Shown: positions 1 to 10,981 of the stretch, piece after piece
How the letters are laid out: each line of letters starts with the position of its first letter
How positions within the stretch are numbered: the stretch's first letter is position 1
Origin: Erythrobasidium yunnanense
Lineage: Eukaryota; Basidiomycota; Cystobasidiomycetes; Erythrobasidiales; Erythrobasidiaceae
DNA: 64,000 nt
NCBI GenBank assembly: GCA_001600175.1
Contig: BCJC01000002.1
Location: forward strand, 1,771,111 to 1,835,110
Direction: 5' to 3'
The notes under the pieces: generated by a model
Database searches by the model: none
The model's input: the letters and a program-made list of their open reading frames with translations, nothing else
What the model was told of the DNA's origin: nothing
Translations under genes and position numbers: made by a program

Positions 1-267
1 GGCGGATGCTCGAATGGAATCGAGTCCGTCTCTGCTCTGCTGAAAGAGAAAGGTGAAGAGAATTATGCGGGGTTGTTCTGGGTAGATCCGAAGAGCGTCG
101 ATGGACTGCCTGAGAAGGCACCTGCGCTTATCTTTGATAGTGAGGGACACTTCAAGGCGGATCACGAAAGTAAGGGAAACAAGACTGTCAAACCTTACAA
201 GCCAGAGGACGATATCGTAGGAGAGATCTATCAGTACGCAGCAAAGACACTCGGAAAGACAAACTAA
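1..267 (+). CDS. 3' end of an unrecognised gene (partial)
   Basis: Frame 1 is open from the first base to a TAA at 265-267, giving about 88 C-terminal residues. The segment is soluble-looking and Lys/Glu-rich, with the stretches ENYAGLFWVDP and APALIFDSEG and an ending YAAKTLGKTN. There is no membrane segment or low complexity. The open frame and amino-acid composition look like real coding sequence. The first bases could still be intron, because the upstream sequence is missing. I do not recognise the family and assign no function. Confidence 0.5.
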   Translation, partial: GGCSNGIESVSALLKEKGEENYAGLFWVDPKSVDGLPEKAPALIFDSEGHFKADHESKGNKTVKPYKPEDDIVGEIYQYAAKTLGKTN

Positions 268-1532
268 GCTTCATTAGCTGCGCTACATGGGAGCAACAAG
301 GTCAAGACGGGAACGAACCAACAAGAAAACAGATTCAGTGCAAATCGGAAACCTTGTAGCTAGTACTGTGAGAGGAGCTCGGAATTAAAGAAAACCTGTA
401 ACTGGGATGCTGTCGCAAATTCTTAACCCCTTTCAAGGGATGGATATCCTTGACCTGCTGCTGGAGATTTTGTCCGTGCAGTGGCGGCCTTAGCCTTTTA
501 CTGGCCGTTTGAAAGGGTATGTGAAATCTGCTCTTGTCTCCGCTCAGACTACCTAGCTGCTAGCATGCTAGTGTGCAGGTGAGCGTTGAAGAGCTATTGG
601 GCTTGAGAGTCATCTGACGGCATGAGTATCTAGATACGTAATGCACAAGCGCGCTTGGTCAGCTCCCTGATCCTGTCTGCATTGTCACCCTGCACAATGT
701 CAAGCGTCAAGATTCTACAGCTGTGCCCAAGTGACAAAGATCGAGCAACACGAGTAAACACATATTAGACGTAAGCAGCTTCTACCAATGTAGGATCTCT
801 GACAGCGCGGCTGGCCTCGCTCCTTTTTTTTCTGAATTCAAGCAGACCTCTTCCGCTGGACTGCATCATGGGCTCGCAAAGTCAGCTGGATCCGAAGAAC
901 CATCATTACCATCTCTCCAACCTAGGAGCCGGTTCATGCGCCTCCAGGACCACGACTCAAATGTCCTCCCCTTTCCTGTGTCTGGACTCCTAAAGACTAG
1001 CCGTTCCGACATGCACAATCACCTGTGCGCATCGATAGCTGCCCAACAATGGCGCACGGCGAGCGAAGGGCTTGAGGCGAAGGCGATAAACACACAGCGA
1101 GTGTGCTGGCCCCCATGCTCCAGCGATCAGCTGAATCCTCAACGATGATTTGGAAACCCCGTCTGACTGTCGCACTTTTCAACATCTTTCTCGTTTACAT
1201 CTGCCTCCCTTCCGCAGTATGCATGCTCTTATTAAGGGCATGTAGCTCCTGAGCTCGACGACCGTCATTAAGATTGCAAGTCCTGCAGTTGCGCCATGCC
1301 TTCCAGTGGTAGAAAGGGATGGTTCTGTCCTCCCACCGAAGCGTCCAAATCACTCTGACACGACACAGGCACTGACGCGCGCTTTGGTCGCCAAAGCAAC
1401 CGTTTCCTAACGGTCTTGACGTAGTTTTCTTGATCGAGCAGAATAGCCAAGCGGAGTCCTTCTCTTACTCTTTCTCACTCTGCTCTTTCCTCTCTCTTCT
1501 CTATCCTCTAGCTAATCGTGACTGAATTGACG
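268..1532. other. Intergenic region, no gene seen
   Basis: About 1.26 kb between the partial gene and the GPI-protein gene. Only short overlapping frames on both strands (up to about 70 codons) occur, with no splice-consistent extension and no recognisable motif. A pyrimidine-rich tract at about 1460-1512 directly precedes the next start codon and fits a promoter or 5' leader. Nothing else can be supported. Confidence 0.5.
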
Positions 1533-2439
1533 ATGCTGTTCTCTCTCGTTCCCCTAACTTCCCTCCTATACGCCCTACGAGTAACGGCACAATGGGAAAA
1601 CACAGGCTGTGTAATGGACGCAGGGAGTGACTTGATGAACTGTTTAGGAAACTATGCGTCTATCCCACCCGCTGCTCCAACTGGCTTATCGAGCCATGTC
1701 GAAGCTGCTTTCTACTGTGATATCTAGTAGGTCGCGTAATCACCTTACTTCCTGGAAGAGGTTGATAACAGTATGCATTATATAGCCAACAACTTGCGGA
1801 CTGTTGGGCTGTTGGCAAATACTGCAGAGAATGGCTTCCTCTACAAACAGCCGCTGACAAGTTCTGCGCACTCGCAAACGGCACAACGTTAGAAGGCGTC
1901 AACGCTACTTCATCATCTTCATCATTACCTTCTACCACTATTTCAACGTCGTCCGGCGTGTTGACGATACAGACTCTTCTACCGACTCCCGGCACGCCAA
2001 GTTCCATGACGGCTCTGCCTTCGTCGACAAGCAATGCCACTAGCAATGAAGCTTTGCAGACGACTCTGTTATCCGTCATAGCTGAAGCCAGCAATGTCGT
2101 GACGTCCATCTGGTGCGCCTAGACCCATCCTCTCCTTATTCTTGCCAGCTAATCCTCCCCTTCTCTGTCCGAAGGAACAACGATGTTGGCACCGCTATTC
2201 CTGTGATCAACAACGAGTTCGCGACTACTACTATCCCTACTTGGACCCAGCTGCTCCCAAGTACAGCTGCGACAGCTACGGACCCGCTCGGAAGAAGCCA
2301 AGAGACAGTTTTAAGAAGTACCTCGGCTCCTGTTGCGCTGAGAGAAGGTACAGGATCCACGGGAGGTGCAGGAAGGGTGACATCTGCTTCACTAGTATAT
2401 ATGGTTGTAGCTGTCTCTTTGGTATGCTTCGGTCTTTGA
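1533..2439 (+). CDS. Secreted Cys-rich, Ser/Thr-rich GPI-anchored protein
   Basis: Three exons, 1533-1726, 1786-2112 and 2175-2439, join in phase to 261 residues. The start is the first ATG (MLFSLVPLTSLLYALRVTAQ), a hydrophobic signal peptide likely cleaved after TAQ. The mature N-terminus is compact with six cysteines (GC, NC, YC, DC, YC, FC) over about 75 residues. A long Ser/Thr-rich stalk with N-glycosylation sequons follows. The end, SLVYMVVAVSLVCFGL, is a hydrophobic tail after small residues, typical of a GPI-attachment signal. The second intron has a CTAAT branch site. The protein is probably cell-wall or plasma-membrane bound. The six-Cys module resembles CFEM-like modules only loosely, and I do not assign it. 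Donor 1 is TA|GTAG, so intron retention gives an immediate TAG stop. Confidence 0.75.
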
Positions 2440-2516
2440 TGAGATTAAATTAGTCGTAATACCGCTGCTTCACTATACTCCCCAATTCAATATCAGCATC
2501 AAGCATTACTAACATG

Positions 2517-2823
2517 TCATTTCGTATACTTACTCTGCCTGTATTTCTTGAGGAATATCAGCGCTTCTGCCTCCTTCTTGATGAATTCCGCTTTATCAAT
2601 AGCTTTCTGTAGTTCTTCATCTGTCTGCACTCTCTTTCCAGTAGCTAGGAAGCAGGCGTGTACTCGTTTGCTGAAGTTGTAGCTGGGATCCGGATAGTCG
2701 CGCCCGAGATAGAAGAGCTGGTGATAGCATCAATCATTTGATTGCTTTGTTATGCAATGTATTATGGTATGTTACCTCCTTGTACAGCTTGCGAGCTTGG
2801 AGTCGCAATGCCGGCGAGGTCAT
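2517..2823 (-). CDS. ETFRF1: LYR-motif protein, ETF regulatory factor 1 homologue
   Basis: Two exons, 2776-2823 and 2517-2717, encode 82 residues, close to the usual 85-90. After a short N-terminus comes the LYR-type motif ARKLYKE-LLFYLGRDYP, where the intron falls after KE. The C-terminus has the family signature EFIKKEAEALIFLKKYR (human LYRM5 has FVMKELEALYFLRKYR). ETFRF1 acts in the mitochondrial matrix. It binds electron transfer flavoprotein, releases its FAD and so tunes electron flow from fatty-acid oxidation. LYR proteins also pair with acyl carrier protein. The gene is divergent from the NDUFA4-like gene, with only 185 bases between start codons. Family identity is clear by motif; the function in this organism is inferred. 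Confidence 0.85.
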
Positions 2824-3008
2824 GAGATGAGGGTGAGCAGTGAGTGGCCAGGATGTAAAGCTCTCTCACTCCAACTTCGAGCGAAATCCAACACCCCTGA
2901 AGCTGTATGTAAGATCTACTCAAGATAAACATCAACAGTTACTCATACAAGAAGCTCACTCAAACTCTTGTCTCTGCTCTCCGACTATACCCACCTAGAA
3001 AATCCATC

Positions 3009-3723
3009 ATGGCGAACCGCTGGTCTGCTCTTAGAAAGAACTGGTACGACCCGGCAGCACTGCCCATGTGAGCAAGACAGCGTATACATATATACTGCCA
3101 GAACCAAGAATGACCGGTCATCTCTCTCTGCAGCTTTGCTGTCATTGGCGTCGCCGTAGGAGGGTGAGTGCACAAGAGTTCAAGCAAGCACTGCCGGCTT
3201 GGGGAGAGGAGAGGAGAGAAGCGTCCTTTATGGGTGCAGGGGCCTGCAACATTCTGTCTCCTGTCCCAATCGCTCTGGACGTTCCCCGTCTTTCTCCCTA
3301 CCTACCTCCAAAGCTGGCAGTTGCAGAAGCCTACCTCTCTATGAAGTAGTCTACTAACGCATGTCCTATACTGCAGCTGCGCCTGGTACGCACTCCGACT
3401 CGCTCGAGGACCAGATGTCGTCTGGAACAGACACGGCAACCCTGAGCCATGGAACAACGTCGAGCCCGGCACCAATACCAAGATGATGAGTAAGTGATGC
3501 CTCACTCCACTTGTCTCTACCGCAGAGTCGCTGAGCACAGTCTTGCATTTACAGGCGTAAACCAGAAATTCGAGTAAGTTGCACTGCAGTCACTCTTCTT
3601 TTTCAGGCTGACGTTCGGACTGTCTGTCTACAGCAAGGAGTACAAGCGAGACAAGGTGCGTTGCTTGTTCTTATGCAGACACTACTGGTCAGGGCTGATG
3701 ATTGATTCGATTTCCAGTGGTAA
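3009..3723 (+). CDS. NDUFA4/MLRQ-family respiratory subunit
   Basis: Six coding exons (3009-3067, 3134-3163, 3377-3489, 3555-3573, 3634-3655, 3718-3723) give 82 residues, the family's usual size. The start MANRWSALRKNWYDP precedes one membrane helix (PIFAVIGVAVGGCAWYALRLA). Then comes the family signature GPDVVWNRHGNPEPWNNVEP, and the end is DKEYKRDKW. NDUFA4-type proteins sit in the inner mitochondrial membrane and associate with complex IV (formerly assigned to complex I). Exons 4 and 5 are 19 and 22 nt, and the last coding exon is only TGG TAA. All phases close, so the model is secure despite the fragmentation. Confidence 0.85.
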
Positions 3724-4001
3724 ACGGTTCCTCGTTGGCTTATCATCATTACCTCGGCTTTCTCCTACTCCTTTCCTGTACCCTTGTTATCTAGTATCAG
3801 CTAGTCTACCTTTACTTGCTGTCATAGGGAAGCCGCGAAGCAGCGTGCTTGGCAATCCATTCATGTCCTTAGCTTTCGCACTTAGACCACATTAACTTTC
3901 GTATGATTTCTGCTTGTTCATCACCGTGCGACCCTAGCGTTGAAGAATACCAGCCGTCCCTCGCCTATCTTGGTCGATTTGCCGGCTTTCCATCAGCTAA
4001 C

Positions 4002-5644
4002 ATGTCCTTCTGCACATCTTGCATACGGCACTCTTTGAAGCGTCGAGCTCTGTCTACAACACAACAAAGAAGAAGCTATGCCATCCCCATCGCAAGCACT
4101 TCCTCTTCTTCTTCCTCAGCTTCTCCTCGAGCATCATCGTCAAATCTACCTCCTTCAAACGCATATGCCGTCTTCGATAGGAACGTCAAGAAGCTACAGA
4201 AAGATCGATCTGTACGACGAGATATAGAGCATTCAAGACTGGCAGATTATGTTAAAGATGAAGTCGCGAGCAACCTCGTCGATCGGCTGCTTGTGTGTTT
4301 GCATAACCCAACTTACTCAAGACTGGCTCGTTGGGCAAAGTGCTGACTTATGGTTTCGCGCTTGCTGAACGCAGGATATCAAGAAAAGATACCCGGCTAT
4401 TGTCGACTTTGGGTCGGGAGCTGGACATCTGATTAAACATCTAGATCGCGATATAACGCAGAAGGTCATCATGTGCGACTCGTCTGGTATGTCACGACAC
4501 GAAGCTCCGTCAACTAACCTGGCTGATACCGTCGTTACTTTTGGTCAGAGGAACTGCTGAATCGAGACAAGGAGATCGAGTATGATGGTGCGCATACACA
4601 CTCGCGAAACTTTGGGATTGAATGCTGATGAGCTTTGTTTCCAGTCGATGTCGAGCGCGTCGTGCTAGACGAAGAAGATTTCCTCCACAAGACCTTACAA
4701 GCGAACAGCCAAGACGTAGTGATCTCTAACCTCGCTTTGCACTGGATCAACGATCTTCCAGGGACGCTTATACAGATCCGACAAGTGTTGAAAGAAGATG
4801 GAGTATTCATTGGCGCTTTGCTAGGTGGAGATTCGTTGTTTGAGCTAAGGACGGCATTGCAGTTGGCAGAGCTGGAGAGGGAGGGCGGGATATCTCCCAG
4901 AGTGTCGCCGATGACGGGTGCGTCCAGCTCTCTTCCTTTTCTCTGACACAATGGCTAGCTGATACAACTGAGACAGATTCCCGACAGATGTCGTCGCTAC
5001 TTTCAAGAGCAGGCTTCAGTCTGCCAGCGGTGGATGTGGACGAAATCACGATCAACTACCCTTCGATATTCGAGCTCATGGATGACCTGAGGTTCATGGG
5101 CCAGTCGAACGCCGTCACGTTGCGCAGGCATACTATCAAGCGGGACACACTTATAGCTGCGGATGCTATCTATCGAGGTGTGTATAACGGTTCGGAATGA
5201 TGTACTCTTAATCTGTATTGACGAGGGCCGGATTCGCGCGCAGCTCTGCATGGTAACGAAGACGGCACTCTCCCTGCGACGTTCCAGGTTATTTTCTCAG
5301 TGGGTGACTATCTTGGCCCTTGCACCCTTAATCAGCTAACATCGCATTTCGCCAGATCGGCTGGAAGCCAAGCGCATCCCAGCCTAAAGTAAGCCCTGTC
5401 CTACTTCTCCAAAGATGCCCTACTGACTCTTTGTCCCCCAATCTCGCAGCCGCTCGAGCGTGGTTCAGCACAAAAGTCACTCAAGGAAGCCCTCGACGCA
5501 AATGCAGAGACTAAGCCTGACCCACCCAAGATGCCAGAAGAAGGCGAAGAGACGCCTCTGGCGCCTGATGATTCAGAAGGCGGGAAAGGGTCTGATGCGG
5601 GTGGGAATGCAGAAGATGCAGAAATTATCGAGAAGAAGCCTTGA
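4002..5644 (+). CDS. NDUFAF5: NDUFAF5-type complex I assembly methyltransferase-like protein
   Basis: Eight exons (4002-4292, 4375-4486, 4549-4587, 4645-4917, 4977-5177, 5244-5299, 5356-5388, 5450-5644) encode 399 residues. The N-terminus is Arg/Ser-rich without acidic residues (MSFCTSCIRHSLKRR), a mitochondrial presequence. Then follow FDRNVKKLQKDR, the SAM-binding motif VDFGSGAGHL near residue 106, the conserved SNLALHWINDLPG and later FMGQSNAV, all hallmarks of NDUFAF5. The human protein hydroxylates an arginine of NDUFS7 during complex I assembly. The C-terminal 60 residues are an acidic, Pro-rich tail (EEGEETPLAPDDSEGG) not typical of the family. Neighbouring genes upstream are also mitochondrial electron-transport genes. 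Confidence 0.87.
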
Positions 5645-5883
5645 ACAGCCAAGGAGGAGGAGGAGAGAGGCAAGATTGTCATGAATAGATAGTGTGGGAT
5701 TCACATAATATGTTACAGCACCGAAAGAAAGAAAGCAGGGGACACCATATACTTTATACACTGAGCACAACTGCAGACACTCTCCGGAAACCGGAAAGAA
5801 AGGGATAACTAGAAGGAGGGGTGGAAGACAGCACGGACAAAAGAAGGGGAGATATAGCAATGGGTAGCTTCCAGGCTCTGTCT

Positions 5884-6947
5884 TCAATTGTAGCCATTTG
5901 GAATAGGAGGCACAGGAGGCATCGACCTTCCATACTGTCCTGAACTTCCATTGATCTGGCTATTGGCCCTCGCATTCCGTCTAGCTTCTTCACCCACGAT
6001 ATCTCCATCATCATCCTCGTCATCAATAGCCGATTCTGTATTGTTATTGCTGGACATCGCTTGGTCGCCATTACTGGTGCTCGGCATAGCTTCATCTTCA
6101 TCGTCGTCTCCGTCTGCGGAAGCTTTGGCGGCTGCACGGGCTTTGAATCGCTTCATGACTTCGCCTTCTCCCTCATAGTGGCTGTTTCGACGTTGCTTGA
6201 ACTGCTTGCGAGCTGCTCGAGCTATAATGCACACGCTTGATCAGCTATTGACCATCTTAAGCTCGGAGAAGCGACGCTCACTCTCCTCATCCTGCCCTTC
6301 ATCCTCGGCATCTACGCCCGGTCCATGATCCTCCACCACTACCATCTTGCGTTCACCTACATCCGAGCTTCGTCTCGAGCTCTCTGAGCCTCTTCGGGAG
6401 CCCGAGAAGGACGATGATCTGCTCGATCCAGATGGGCGACTAGTACTACCTTCTTCTTCTGTAGTAGTTGTGCTTCCTGTAGTAGCTTGATGGTCTGTCT
6501 GTCCTAGCTCAAATCCAGGTATCTTGTCGAGATCCATCACTTCGTCCGTCTCGGCGTTGTAGCGGACGTATCTGGACGACATAGCGTCAGTGTATGCAGA
6601 GATATAAGAGGAAGAGTTTGGCATACGGCGTCTTTGGTTCTGTGATTCGCATAGTCGAGTCTCGATTGACGTCGTTCAAGCTGAGATTGACCTGGGCAAG
6701 CAGTTAGCTCTCAGTATTCGCACAGATGGTTCAATAACGTTAGCTGAAGCACCTCATCCCAGTGGACGGCGCCCTCTTGCCCTTGACCTTGAGCTACCGC
6801 TCCAGCTGGCGGGGACACAGGGCCATCATCGTCTGCCTTTTTGAGGATTCCACGGGGTGCTTGGGAGCTGGGATCTCGATGCAGTAAAGGTCTAGGAGCT
6901 GTGGCAGTCGTTGCTGCACTGGACGTCGCTGGGATGTCTTCGTTCAT
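5884..6947 (-). CDS. GLC8: Protein phosphatase inhibitor-2 family (Glc8-like)
   Basis: Four exons (6753-6947, 6627-6691, 6282-6571, 5884-6221) encode 295 residues. Inhibitor-2 marks are visible in order: PRGILKKADD near residue 32 (the KGILK PP1-binding element), HWDEVNLSLND (WDExN), ITEPKTPYVRYN (the TP site that glycogen synthase kinase-3 type enzymes phosphorylate in the family), and the helix RKQFKQRRNSHYEGE, matching the KRKxHYNE region that blocks the PP1 active site. The middle is Ser-rich and the C-terminus acidic. It should bind and modulate the PP1 catalytic subunit in nucleus and cytosol. Yeast Glc8 is 229 residues, so this one is longer because of the Ser-rich linker. Confidence 0.82.
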
Positions 6948-7304
6948 GGCTGCTATCGGCTGGCTATCCTATCTTCACGCTGATTTAGGGGTGAGGAGTC
7001 TTGATGCTCTGATGTATAGCAGTAGTGATGTATGTATACTGCTGTTAAGCAGATGTTAGACAAAGTGTTGAAATGGTATAAGCCTCGATATAAACCTGGA
7101 TGAAGAGAGAAAGCGTTCAGGCAAGCAAGGGCAAGACGAGCGTCATCAATGCAGGCTCCAAGTAAGGCAGCCTTTGGCCGGCTCGTATAGATGTATACGT
7201 CCATGTAAAGCATAAAGCATTTCAACACTCTTGTAATACCTTCGTATGAAAAGCCAATCGCGAAAAGCTTTCATGCTGTTTACGCCTTGGATTCAGCGCG
7301 ACTC
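6948..7304. other. Shared promoter between GLC8 and TFC1
   Basis: These 357 bases separate two divergent start codons. No open frame in the interval has coding character. It probably serves as a bidirectional promoter; no specific site is recognised. Confidence 0.45.
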
Positions 7305-9742
7305 ATGACCCGTCCAGCTGCTTCCTACCGTATTCCAACAGCGACATCTCTCGTGTCTGTCGAGTATCCTGGTCCAGTCTCGTCTTCATCATCGTCCATC
7401 GACCAGGCAGTCGCGACTCTAGGCGGTCTTCACAGACTTTCAAGAGCTCTAGCCAGCGATAACGGCGCTACTTCTGGCAAGATCCCTAATGCCAACAATC
7501 CTGATGATGCTACTGCTGCGACTGCCAATGCTGGAAGTGGGAGTGGTGCTGATGCAGGCGTCGTAGAACTCAATTTCCGCCCAGAACATCCCTTCTCACA
7601 TGCTATTCCGGGAGAGACAGTTCCTGCAAACAATTGGCTAGTGCTTAAGATCACAAAGAAGAGGAGGAGGAAGCGTGCGAACGAAGATGGGGAGGATGGT
7701 GCAAGTAGCGGTGTCTTCAAGGTCGAACCGGTGGGAAGCGTCAGCAAGGTAGTCCGTTTCAGAGGTGGCAATCACTCTTCGTATTGTAAGACACCAAGCT
7801 AACGCAATCTTGTTGTCAGCCATGGCGGATATTCAGTACGCTCCGGAAGGTGCAGAACAAGATCCTACAGTACAGCTCGCGACTGCAATGCGAACGCTTG
7901 ATGGTCAGCATACTCAGTCATGAAACTTACTTCTCTATAGCTCAACTGCTTTTACCTCTTCCAGTCGAAGCGCTCCAGAAATACCGGTTTCCCGAGCCTA
8001 CCGAGGACTTCGAGACGGGTCACGATCTCAAGCTGTTACCACCTCCTGTATTCTCACGCCTAGGTCTTCCTCAAGTATATGCGTAGGTCGCGCTCTTTGC
8101 CCTCCTCGGTCCAGAGGTTTAGACTAGATTGTTCGCAGATATCGCAAGAACCCTCTGTCTACACTCGTCACGTCCACCATGCCGGACGGAAGTGAAGTTA
8201 CGCGACTTGTCAACAAGAATAAGTACAGAGGCGAACTCATCACATCCGTCCCATTCGATACGCCGACTGCCGAGGTAAGTGCCGATCTGCAATATGAGGG
8301 ACTATTGTATATGTTGACGATATGGTGTCGCAGCTCCCGCAAGGTCCACCGGCTGGTATGGGCCCTGTCGATTCTAAGAATGGTCTAGAATCGAGCTTGA
8401 TCGACAAGCTTCACAGGGTAAGTTCGCTTGTACGTTACACACCTGGGACAGACTGATGAGACCCTTGTGTCCCGCAGCTCTTCGAAGAAAGGCCTGTTTG
8501 GATCAGGAACGCCCTCTTGAACCACCTGACCAAGATCGAGCGTAGTCGTATACAGAAGTGAGACAGCCTCACTCTCACACTCAACAGTACCAACTCTTGC
8601 TAACTTGTGTGTCTAGTGCGAAAGTCACTCTGCCTTTCGTGTGCTATACGTTCAGTGATGGGCCATATCGAGAATCCTGCATAAAGTTTGGTTATGATCC
8701 CAGATTGGATAAAAACGCTCGATTGTACGTCTTATTCTCCTATCACACAATATCAAGCTGATCACCCGTCTGTGAAATAGCTATCAGCGAGTCATGATTC
8801 GGAATATGGACAATAAGCGTACCTATCTCAAGAATATAGCTGGAGCAAGTTCTCGAACAGCTAATGACATCAGAGACAAGGATAGGTATGTCTACCGCAA
8901 GTCTCCAAGGAGAAAGCGATCGCTGATGGGTTGAACATGTGTACAGCGACGAGTCTTCGCACATCTTCGATGGGATGGCTGTGCATCGGAATATCGGAAA
9001 CTACCAGCTGTGCGATATTACGGAGCCCTATTTGGCAGAAGCTGTACTGAACGAAGAATGGGTCAACGATGTCTGCGATGTAAGCTCTTTCTTGGCACCA
9101 GCTTTCTTTCGAGTTCTATAAGCTGACGGATGTCATATCCTCGCAGCCACGCGATGGCTGGTGGGATGCAGAATACTTCGAGTACATCCGACAAGTGTTA
9201 CGACGGAAGTTCTTTTCGCTTCTGAACGACGGCATTCAGCTTCCCGATGAAGCGTTCGAAGATCTCCGACAGCATCTCCGTGACTACTCCATTCACCTCG
9301 CTAGTAATGGCGGAGAAGTTCGACGACGAGGTGTTTCTTCTCGAGCGAGTGCTGTTCCTCCTGCTTCTCGGAATCAGCAGAGACAAGGCAGCGGTGGGAA
9401 TGATGATGATGGGGAATATGCGGAGGAAGTCAATGAGGATAGGGCAGCATCGGAAGTCCCAGCTGCTAAGAAATTGGTCAGTCTAAAACATAAAGGAAAG
9501 AGGAACGTCAAGCCGAAAGCTAGGACTTTCGAAGATCTCGATAAGGTTAGCCATCGTCCTTACCTGTCTTACTTAGCTATACTGATTCACTATGTTCTAT
9601 GCAGTCCGAAAAGATCAAATCTCGCTTCAGCACGACTGTTGAGCCTGAGAGCGGGTTGAATTACGCTATGCTGCGAGAGACTAGCATGCAAGATTCAATC
9701 ATGGAAGAGACAGAACCTCTTCAGGAAGAAGAGCAACAATAG
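7305..9742 (+). CDS. TFC1: RNA polymerase III factor TFIIIC, tau95/GTF3C5 subunit
   Basis: Eleven exons (7305-7764, 7820-7903, 7965-8082, 8139-8274, 8334-8417, 8478-8557, 8617-8724, 8781-8885, 8947-9079, 9147-9545, 9605-9742) close in phase to 614 residues. The N-terminus shows the family's dimerisation region: VSVEYPG, LGG, then VELNFRPEHPFSHAIPG and NNWLVLKITKKRRRKR. It continues with MADIQYAPEG and RKNPLSTLVTST. The centre has the DNA-binding part, FEERPVWIRNALLNHL, followed by LPFVCYTFSDGPYRESCIKFGYDPR, which is nearly invariant in the family. The end is acidic (TEPLQEEEQQ), as in yeast tau95. As part of TFIIIC tauA it binds the A box of tRNA genes with the tau131 and tau55 subunits. The ATG at 7305 is the first in frame. 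Confidence 0.88.
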
Positions 9743-9896
9743 GGGCGGAGTTAATTTACCGAAGTTGCCTGCTTCTTTCGGCTTGCAAATCGTCGTTGTA
9801 TTATACTTTTCTTCGCTTTTCTTCACTTCGAACGAGACAAGAGATACCTTCAGGTCTTCTTGGAATATCACTCGGGACGTACCTCCTAAAGCAGCC

Positions 9897-10981
9897 ATGA
9901 TGTCCACCTTCAACAACCGCAAGAAAAGCCTGCTTGGCACTTTGCTGTGCTTTCTCCTGCAAGCGACTGCTACGCAAGCTAGCACCTACGAATGCGATAC
10001 AAAGTCCCTGCTCCCATACTATCCCTTCTGCGTCAACGTACCTTCGAATGTGCAAGCGGATGCGAAACTGCCCGTCATCCTATATCTCAGCGGGAAAGGC
10101 GCAAGGGGACCGCCATACATGGCCAGCAGTCTGGTACGTAGAGTACAAGATGGGCTTCAGCTCTGCGTGCGCTAACGATCAACTGCGTCTTCGTCTGAAG
10201 AGCGTCTATGATGGCATTGCGCGACTGCTCGCTCAATACAGGCGCGGTATAGAAGAGCCTCTTCAAACAATGGCTGCAGAAGAGTACGCTTGTCTCCTTC
10301 TGATCCCAGATCCACGCTGAACAGCCTTCTTGCCCAGATTCATCACCATAATCCCGATCTCGCCAATGAATGGCACAGCACCCAATGGCACATACTCGGA
10401 CAATCTCCTCGAATACTTTCCACACGCGCTTAACGATGTCATTGAGCTTGTCAAGACGGATTATCCGGTTGACGAGGATCGTATCAATTGCGTCGGATAT
10501 AGTATGGGTTCGCACGGTTGCTGGGCGTTGCAGTGAGCCATTCTCTGCTGAAACTGTATACGTTTCCCGACTTATACATGCTTTGTCTTGCAGTGCCGCC
10601 CACCCTCAGGTATGTCTGATACGGACGTCAGGTTACAGCAGCTCGCGCTAATACATTTCAACACAGCTACTGGCAAGCAGCATAAACGTCGGTGCCGGTG
10701 CGCAGTCTTCATGGTCGCCCGCAAACGAGACCTCCGTCTACTCGATCCTGGAAGAGTTCGTAGATCTGCCAATCTGGATGATAGCCGGTCGAGAAGACTA
10801 TGATGCCGGCATTAAAGATGCACAAGCGACCCAAAGTAGACTTGTGGACCTCGGAAGTACAGTCAGCCAGTTGACCGTACTGGATGTCGACCATAGCGGA
10901 TTGCAGAGTGCGCCGTTCACGATGGACTTGCTCAGCTGGATCAGCGAACAGCAAAGACCTGCTATGGAGGAGGATATGTAA
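9897..10981 (+). CDS. Secreted alpha/beta-hydrolase (feruloyl-esterase/depolymerase-like)
   Basis: Five exons (9897-10133, 10201-10283, 10338-10532, 10594-10609, 10667-10981) encode 281 residues. Residues about 8-28 (SLLGTLLCFLLQATATQAS) are a signal peptide. The nucleophile elbow GYSMG carries the likely catalytic Ser near residue 162. GREDYD near 218-223 supplies the Asp, and DVDHSG near 253 supplies the His. Order and spacing fit the single-domain esterase family of PHB depolymerases, feruloyl esterases and LpqC-like proteins. Two adjacent ATGs exist; the first is used. It is probably an extracellular ester hydrolase acting on plant or polymer esters, but the substrate cannot be read from sequence. 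Exon 4 is only 16 nt. Confidence 0.75.

Noticed and set aside
936-1185. Overlapping frames of 60-70 codons on both strands
   Set aside because: Equal openness on both strands and no family resemblance.
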